The notes under the pieces: generated by a model
The model's database searches: none
The model's input: the letters and a program-made list of their open reading frames with translations, nothing else
What the model was told of the DNA's origin: nothing
Assembly (NCBI RefSeq): GCF_001187435.1
Contig: NZ_LFXA01000017.1
Coordinates: 310,001 to 374,000 of the forward strand
Direction: 5' to 3'
DNA length: 64,000 nucleotides
Source: Streptomyces caatingaensis
GTDB taxonomy: Bacteria; Actinomycetota; Actinomycetes; Streptomycetales; Streptomycetaceae
Shown: positions 59,749 to 64,000 of the stretch, in pieces
Layout of the letters: each line of letters starts with the position of its first letter
Numbering within the stretch: the first letter of the stretch is position 1
Position numbers and translations under genes: made by a program

Positions 59749-60249
59749 TCAGGCGTCCTCGTGCTGGACCGCGCGGCGCGCGTCCGCGTCCAGCACGCCC
59801 CAGCTGATGAGCTGCTCGGTGAGCACCGAGGGCGACTGGTCGTAGATCACGGCGAGGGTGCGCAGGTCGTCCTGGCGGATCGACAGCACCTTGCCGTTGT
59901 AGTCGCCGCGCTGGCTCTGGATGGTCGCCGCATAACGCTGGAGGGGGCCCGCCTTCTCGGCCGGGACGTGGGCGAGGCGCTCCAGGTCCAGGACCAGCTT
60001 CGGCGGGGGCTCCGCCGCGCCGCCGGGCGTCGTGCCGGGCAGCAGCTCCTGCACGGGCACCCCGTAGAAGTCGGCCAGCTCGGCCAGGCGCTGCACGGTC
60101 ACGGCACGGTCGCCGCGCTCGTACGACCCCACCACCACGGCCTTCCAGCGACCCTGCGACTTCTCCTCCACACCGTGGAGAGAGAGGCCCTGCTGGGTGC
60201 GGATGGCGCGGAGCTTGGCCCCGAGCTGTTTGGCGTATTCGCTGGACAT
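59749..60249 (-). CDS. bldD: BldD, c-di-GMP-responsive developmental master repressor
   Basis: BldD represses sporulation genes during vegetative growth and is activated by c-di-GMP. The 166-residue protein has an N-terminal helix-turn-helix (YAKQLGAKLRAIRTQQGLSL, VGSYERGDRAVTVQRLAELA) and a C-terminal domain with the c-di-GMP motif RGD (114-116) and RQDD (125-128), at the same positions as in S. coelicolor. GGGAGC precedes the ATG at 60249. A palindrome matching the BldD operator lies 73 bases upstream, consistent with autorepression. Confidence 0.97.
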   Translation of the reverse strand: MSSEYAKQLGAKLRAIRTQQGLSLHGVEEKSQGRWKAVVVGSYERGDRAVTVQRLAELADFYGVPVQELLPGTTPGGAAEPPPKLVLDLERLAHVPAEKAGPLQRYAATIQSQRGDYNGKVLSIRQDDLRTLAVIYDQSPSVLTEQLISWGVLDADARRAVQHEDA

Positions 60250-60321
60250 AAAGCTCCCGGACGCTGTATCGACGTGCGACGGTCTTCCCGACTGCCGCGC
60301 GGCTGGTAACTCACTGTGAGG

Positions 60322-60334
60322 TTACGCAGCGTAA
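60322..60334 (-). promoter_or_regulatory. BldD operator upstream of bldD
   Basis: TTACGCAGCGTAA matches the BldD consensus TNACNC(A/T)GNGTNA in full. A neighbouring TCACTGTGA (60311-60319) is a second palindrome close to it. BldD is known to repress its own gene in S. coelicolor. Confidence 0.75.
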
Positions 60335-60409
60335 TCTGACTTCGTCAAGCCGAATGGTCCACCGCTTCCGCCGTCAGGGGCGGGGGCCGGTGCGGTCCGG
60401 CGGTGCTGG

Positions 60410-60415
60410 TAGGGT
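60410..60415 (+). promoter_or_regulatory. -10 box of the pyr operon
   Basis: TAGGGT lies 71 bases before the pyrR start. The -35 is not clear. Transcription from here would produce a leader that includes the PyrR element. Confidence 0.4.
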
Positions 60416-60433
60416 GGATCCCGCAATTCCGAC

Positions 60434-60472
60434 GTCCTTTAATGTCCGTCCCGTGAGGCGGAGAAGGAGGTC
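60434..60472 (+). promoter_or_regulatory. PyrR-binding leader element covering the pyrR ribosome-binding site
   Basis: The leader contains CCTTTAATG, then CCGTCCCGTGAGGCGG, then GAAGGAGG. CCTTT can pair with GAAGG, hiding the ribosome-binding site, and the CCCGTGAGGC loop matches the PyrR-recognised loop known in mycobacteria, where PyrR represses translation when UMP is high. The ATG of pyrR follows 11 bases later. Confidence 0.65.
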
Positions 60473-60480
60473 CGTTCCGT

Positions 60481-61053
60481 ATGGACACGACCGTATCCGC
60501 GGCCGGTCCCGCGCGTCCCGTGCTCGAAGCACCGGACATCGCCCGGGTCCTCACCCGCATCGCCCACGAAATCGTCGAACGTGCCAAGGGCGCCGACGAC
60601 GTGGTGCTCCTCGGCATTCCCACCCGGGGCATCTTCCTGGCCCGCCGACTGGCCGCCAAGCTCGCCGACATCACCGGCGCCACCGTCCCCGTGGGCTCCC
60701 TCGACATCACCATGTACCGGGACGACCTGCGCCTGCGCCCCGCCCGGGCGCTCGCCCGCACCGAGATCCCCGGCGAGGGCATCGACGGCAGGCTCGTGGT
60801 CCTCGTCGACGACGTGCTCTTCTCCGGCCGCACCATCCGGGCCGCGCTCGACGCCCTCAACGACATCGGCCGCCCGCGCGCCGTCCAGCTCGCGGTCCTC
60901 GTCGACCGCGGCCACCGCGAACTGCCGATCCGCGCCGACTACGTCGGCAAGAACCTCCCCACGTCGCTGCGCGAGACCGTCAAGGTCCAGCTCACCGAGG
61001 AGGACGGGCGCGACAGCGTCCTCCTCGGCGCGCGCCCGGCCGACGGGCAGTAG
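60481..61053 (+). CDS. pyrR: PyrR, pyrimidine operon regulator / uracil phosphoribosyltransferase
   Basis: PyrR senses UMP/UTP and PRPP and represses the pyr operon by binding its leader RNA. The 190-residue protein has the PRPP loop VVLVDDVLFSGRTIRA at 106-121, the flexible TMYRDDLRLRPARALA region, and the family start with APDIARVLTRIAHEIVERAK. The ATG follows GAAGGAGG, which is part of the regulatory hairpin. It is the first gene before pyrB, separated by 86 bases. Confidence 0.95.
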   Translation: MDTTVSAAGPARPVLEAPDIARVLTRIAHEIVERAKGADDVVLLGIPTRGIFLARRLAAKLADITGATVPVGSLDITMYRDDLRLRPARALARTEIPGEGIDGRLVVLVDDVLFSGRTIRAALDALNDIGRPRAVQLAVLVDRGHRELPIRADYVGKNLPTSLRETVKVQLTEEDGRDSVLLGARPADGQ

Positions 61054-61139
61054 CCCCCTTCCGCGGGCCCGTCCGGCCCGGCGGCGCTCCCGCCTGCCCG
61101 GACCCGGCCTCCCGCACACCCTCAACCACGGAGCACCGG

Positions 61140-62150
61140 ATGCTGCACCTCTCCGGGGGGAGCCCCCGTACCCGCGGCCACCTCGTCTCGGCCGCCGACC
61201 TCACCCGTGACGACGCCGTCCTGATCCTCGACACCGCCGAGGAGATGGCCCGGGTCGCGGACCGGCCGATCAAGAAGCTGCCGACGCTGCGCGGCCGCAC
61301 CGTCGTCAACCTCTTCTTCGAGGACTCGACGCGGACCCGCATCTCCTTCGAGGCCGCCGCCCAGCGGCTCTCCGCCGACGTCATCAACTTCTCCGCCAAG
61401 GGCTCCTCGGTCTCCAAGGGCGAGTCCCTCAAGGACACCGCGCTGACCCTGGAGGCGATGGGCGCGGACGCCGTCGTCATCCGCCACCACGACTCCGGCG
61501 CCCCGCACCGGCTGGCCACCTCCGGCTGGATCAACGGCTCGGTGGTCAACGCCGGCGACGGCACCCACGAGCACCCCACCCAGGCGCTGCTGGACGCCTT
61601 CACCCTGCGCCGCCGCCTGGTCGGCCCCGACGCGGGCCTCGGCCAGGACCTGTCCGGACGGCGGGTCACCATCGTCGGCGACGTGCTGCACAGCCGCGTC
61701 GCCCGCTCCAACGTCCACCTGCTCCACACCCTGGGCGCCGAGGTCACCCTGGTTGCCCCGCCCACCCTGGTGCCCATCGGCGTCGAGCACTGGCCCTGCG
61801 AGGTCTCCTACGACCTCGACGCCGTGCTGCCCAAGTCGGACGCCGTGATGATGCTGCGCGTCCAGCGCGAGCGCATGAACGCCGCCTTCTTCCCCACCGA
61901 GCGCGAGTACGCCCGCCGCTACGGCCTGGACGGGGAGCGGATGGCCCGCATGCCCGAGGACGCCGTCGTCATGCACCCCGGCCCGATGAACCGCGGCATG
62001 GAGATCACCGCCGAGGTCGCCGACTCGGCCCGCTGCACCGCCGTCGAGCAGGTCGCCAACGGCGTCTCCATCCGCATGGCCGTCCTCTACCTGCTGCTGG
62101 GCGGCTCCGAGTCCGCCGTCACCAACTACCGCACCGAGGAGAGCAAGTAA
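61140..62150 (+). CDS. pyrB: Aspartate carbamoyltransferase catalytic subunit
   Basis: PyrB joins carbamoyl phosphate and aspartate in UMP synthesis. The 336-residue protein has the carbamoyl phosphate motif STRTR at 63-67, Lys93 in SVSKGESL, DGTHEHPTQALLDAF and the late aspartate-binding HPGPMNRGMEI. It starts at ATG 61140 with GGAG about seven bases upstream. The N-terminal 15 residues (MLHLSGGSPRTRGHL) vary in the family. Its TAA overlaps the pyrC ATG by one base. There is no separate regulatory chain in the window. Confidence 0.95.
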   Translation: MLHLSGGSPRTRGHLVSAADLTRDDAVLILDTAEEMARVADRPIKKLPTLRGRTVVNLFFEDSTRTRISFEAAAQRLSADVINFSAKGSSVSKGESLKDTALTLEAMGADAVVIRHHDSGAPHRLATSGWINGSVVNAGDGTHEHPTQALLDAFTLRRRLVGPDAGLGQDLSGRRVTIVGDVLHSRVARSNVHLLHTLGAEVTLVAPPTLVPIGVEHWPCEVSYDLDAVLPKSDAVMMLRVQRERMNAAFFPTEREYARRYGLDGERMARMPEDAVVMHPGPMNRGMEITAEVADSARCTAVEQVANGVSIRMAVLYLLLGGSESAVTNYRTEESK

Positions 62151-63433
62151 TGAAGACCCTGATCCGTGGTGCGCAGATCCTCGGCGGCGAACCGCAGGAC
62201 GTCCTGATCGACGGCGAGACCGTCGCCGCCGTCGGCACCGGTCTCGACGCCGCCGGCGCCCAGGTGATCGAGGCCGACGGCAAGATCCTCCTGCCGGGCC
62301 TGGTCGACCTCCACACCCACCTGCGCGAACCCGGCCGCGAGGACTCCGAGACCGTCCTGACCGGCACCCGCGCCGCGGCCGCCGGCGGCTACACCGCCGT
62401 CCACGCCATGGCCAACACCTTCCCCGTCGCCGACACCGCCGGCGTCGTCGAGCAGGTCTGGCGGCTCGGCAAGGAGTCCGGCTACTGCGACGTCCAGCCC
62501 GTCGGCGCCGTCACCGTCGGCCTGGAGGGCAAGAAGCTCGCCGAGCTCGGCGCGATGCACGACTCCGCCGCCGGCGTGCGGGTCTTCTCCGACGACGGCA
62601 AGTGCGTGGACGACGCCGTGATCATGCGGCGCGCGCTGGAGTACGTGAAGGCCTTCGACGGCGTCGTCGCCCAGCACGCCCAGGAGCCCCGGCTCACCGA
62701 GGGCGCCCAGATGAACGAGGGCGTCGTCTCCGCCGAACTCGGCCTGGGCGGCTGGCCCGCCGTCGCCGAGGAGTCGATCATCGCCCGCGACGTCCTCCTC
62801 GCCGCCCACGTCGGCTCCCGGCTGCACGTCTGCCACCTCTCCACGGCCGGCTCCGTGGAGATCGTCCGCTGGGCCAAGTCCAAGGGCTGGCACGTCACCG
62901 CCGAGGTCACCCCGCACCACCTGCTGCTGACCGACGAGCTGGTGCGCTCCTACAACCCCGTCTACAAGGTCAACCCGCCGCTGCGCACCGAGGCCGACGT
63001 CATGGCCCTGCGCGCCGCCCTCGCCGACGGCACCATCGACTGCGTGGCCACCGACCACGCCCCGCACCCGCACGAGGACAAGGACTGCGAGTGGGGCGCC
63101 GCCGCCATGGGCATGGTGGGCCTGGAGACCGCGCTCTCCGTCGTCCAGCACACGATGGTCGACACCGGCCTGCTGGACTGGGCCGGCGTCGCCGACCGGA
63201 TGTCCTTCGCCCCGGCCCGCATCGGCCGCCTCGCCGGCCACGGCCGGCCCGTCGCGCCCGGTGAGCCCGCCAACCTCACCCTGGTCGATTCCGCATACCG
63301 TGGACCCGTGGACCCCGCGGGCTTCGCCTCCCGCAGCCGCAACACCCCGTACGAGGGCCGCGAGCTGCCGGGTCGCGTCACCCACACCTTCCTGCGGGGC
63401 CGGGCGACGGTCGTGGACGGGAAGCTGACGTGA
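62150..63433 (+). CDS. pyrC: Dihydroorotase
   Basis: PyrC closes carbamoyl aspartate to dihydroorotate. The 427-residue amidohydrolase has the metal-binding VDLHTHLREPG near residue 54, the second His group in HVTAEVTPHHLLLT, and the catalytic Asp in ATDHAPHPHEDK. An HVCHLSTAGSVEIVRWAK segment provides another zinc ligand. The C-terminal SRSRNTPYEGRELPGRV loop is typical. The ATG overlaps the pyrB stop, and the stop overlaps the next gene (GTGA). Confidence 0.96.
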   Translation: MKTLIRGAQILGGEPQDVLIDGETVAAVGTGLDAAGAQVIEADGKILLPGLVDLHTHLREPGREDSETVLTGTRAAAAGGYTAVHAMANTFPVADTAGVVEQVWRLGKESGYCDVQPVGAVTVGLEGKKLAELGAMHDSAAGVRVFSDDGKCVDDAVIMRRALEYVKAFDGVVAQHAQEPRLTEGAQMNEGVVSAELGLGGWPAVAEESIIARDVLLAAHVGSRLHVCHLSTAGSVEIVRWAKSKGWHVTAEVTPHHLLLTDELVRSYNPVYKVNPPLRTEADVMALRAALADGTIDCVATDHAPHPHEDKDCEWGAAAMGMVGLETALSVVQHTMVDTGLLDWAGVADRMSFAPARIGRLAGHGRPVAPGEPANLTLVDSAYRGPVDPAGFASRSRNTPYEGRELPGRVTHTFLRGRATVVDGKLT

Positions 63434-63993
63434 CACCTTTCATCACCCCCCTGGCGGCGGAGCAGAAGTCGCAGGCGGTCACCGACTGGGCGGCACGCGC
63501 CGGCTGGGTCGTGGGCCTGCTGCTCTTCGTCGCGCTGCTCTACTGGCTGATGCGCGAGGGCTGGAAGTGGCGCGGCACGCTCCAGGGCGACCTGCCCGAG
63601 CTGCCCGCCGTCCCGGACGAGCCGGGGGAGACCCGGCTCTCCCTCACCGGCCGCTACCACGGCTCGACCACCGCCGGCCAGTGGCTCGACCGCATCGTCG
63701 CCCGCGGCCTCGGCACCCGCAGCCGCGCCGAGCTCACCCTGACGGACCGGGGCCTGGCCGTGGTCCGGCCCGGCGCCCAGGACTTCTTCGTCCCCGCCGC
63801 CGCCCTGCGCGGCGCCCGCCTCGACAAGGGCATCGCGGGCAAGGTCCTCACCGAGGGCGGCCTGCTGGTCGTCACCTGGCGGCACGGCGACAAGGACATC
63901 GACTCCGGTTTCCGCGCCGACCACCCGGCGGAGCACGCCGCCTGGGTCGAGGCCCTCACCACCCTGAACAGCACTACGGAAGGCGCACGATGA
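63430..63993 (+). CDS. Single-pass membrane protein in the pyr operon, unknown function
   Basis: This 187-residue protein has one membrane helix near the N-terminus (AGWVVGLLLFVALLYWLMREG) and a soluble domain beyond. The domain contains LTGRYHGSTTAGQWLDRIVA, RAELTLTDRGLAVVRPGAQDF and DSGFRADHPAEHAAWVEAL, a pattern of strands and a final helix that looks like a PH-type or bPH domain. Function is unknown. It overlaps pyrC by four bases (GTGA) and the next gene by four bases (ATGA), so it is firmly inside the pyrimidine operon. Confidence 0.82.
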   Translation: MTPFITPLAAEQKSQAVTDWAARAGWVVGLLLFVALLYWLMREGWKWRGTLQGDLPELPAVPDEPGETRLSLTGRYHGSTTAGQWLDRIVARGLGTRSRAELTLTDRGLAVVRPGAQDFFVPAAALRGARLDKGIAGKVLTEGGLLVVTWRHGDKDIDSGFRADHPAEHAAWVEALTTLNSTTEGAR

Positions 63994-64000
63994 CGACCTC
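63990..64000 (+). CDS. carA: Start of the next gene, probably carbamoyl phosphate synthase small subunit
   Basis: An ATG at 63990 overlaps the previous stop (ATGA) and is followed by ACG ACC TC at the window edge. Only the first three codons are visible (MTT). The name carA rests on the usual order pyrR-pyrB-pyrC-membrane protein-carA in streptomycetes, not on protein sequence. Confidence 0.45.

Overview
The window is chromosomal DNA of a Streptomyces or a very close relative. Base composition is very GC-rich with strong third-position G/C bias. It carries the sporulation gene ssgB, the developmental regulator bldD with its exact c-di-GMP-binding motif, and the actinobacterial phospholipid block pgsA/patA/pimA. 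From memory, the gene order matches the conserved core region running from ssgB to the pyrimidine genes in other streptomycetes. I saw no prophage, insertion sequence, plasmid gene or cas gene, so nearly everything is core genome.

Layout. 1-3.3 kb: end of a SpoU-type rRNA methyltransferase, a Ser/Thr kinase, a small membrane protein, and a tRNA operon on the minus strand (Gly, Cys, then four Val-GAC made by a perfect 169-bp duplication). 3.3-7.4 kb: pabB-pabC, an acetyltransferase, a DsbA-like protein and two small membrane proteins. 7.4-12.3 kb: CGNR regulator, ssgB, two identical tRNA-Val(CAC) genes flanking a SRPBCC gene, a DEDDh exonuclease and an uncharacterised two-gene unit with a nuclease-like DUF4365 protein. 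12.4-28.8 kb: thrS, a HIT protein, two putative lipoproteins, a membrane protein, an EF-G-like GTPase, the pgsA-patA-pimA operon, then pdxS-pdxT and yebC. 29-31.3 kb: ruvCAB. 31.4-35.5 kb: yajC-secD-secF-apt. 35.7-44.9 kb: relA, a DUF349 protein, a cyclophilin, a metallo-beta-lactamase-fold hydrolase, hisS, a VKOR protein and rarA. 44.9-50.6 kb: an iron-box-controlled gene divergent from rpsD, then two small membrane proteins, alaS and ruvX. 50.7-56.7 kb: mltG and the shikimate genes aroE, aroC, aroK, aroB, aroQ. 56.8-64 kb: a P-loop kinase, a frameshifted M24 peptidase, efp-nusB, bldD, and the pyrR-pyrB-pyrC operon running into what is probably carA.

Many genes are packed with ATGA, GTGA or TGATG overlaps, which suggests translational coupling in ruvCA, secF-apt, the PIM genes, the shikimate genes and the pyr operon. 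Several genes have a -10-like hexamer six or seven bases before the start codon and no Shine-Dalgarno sequence, the signature of leaderless transcripts.

The most unusual observations are: a type I-E CRISPR-repeat-like sequence with a degenerate second copy exactly 61 bp away just after thrS; a 27-codon leaderless upstream ORF whose stop overlaps the yajC start; the duplicated tRNA-Val pair; a near-perfect iron box within about 40 bp of the rpsD start; triplicated start codons in aroQ; and the DUF4365/OB-fold-like gene pair. All coordinates and motifs were read by eye; family names come from motif recognition, with no database search.
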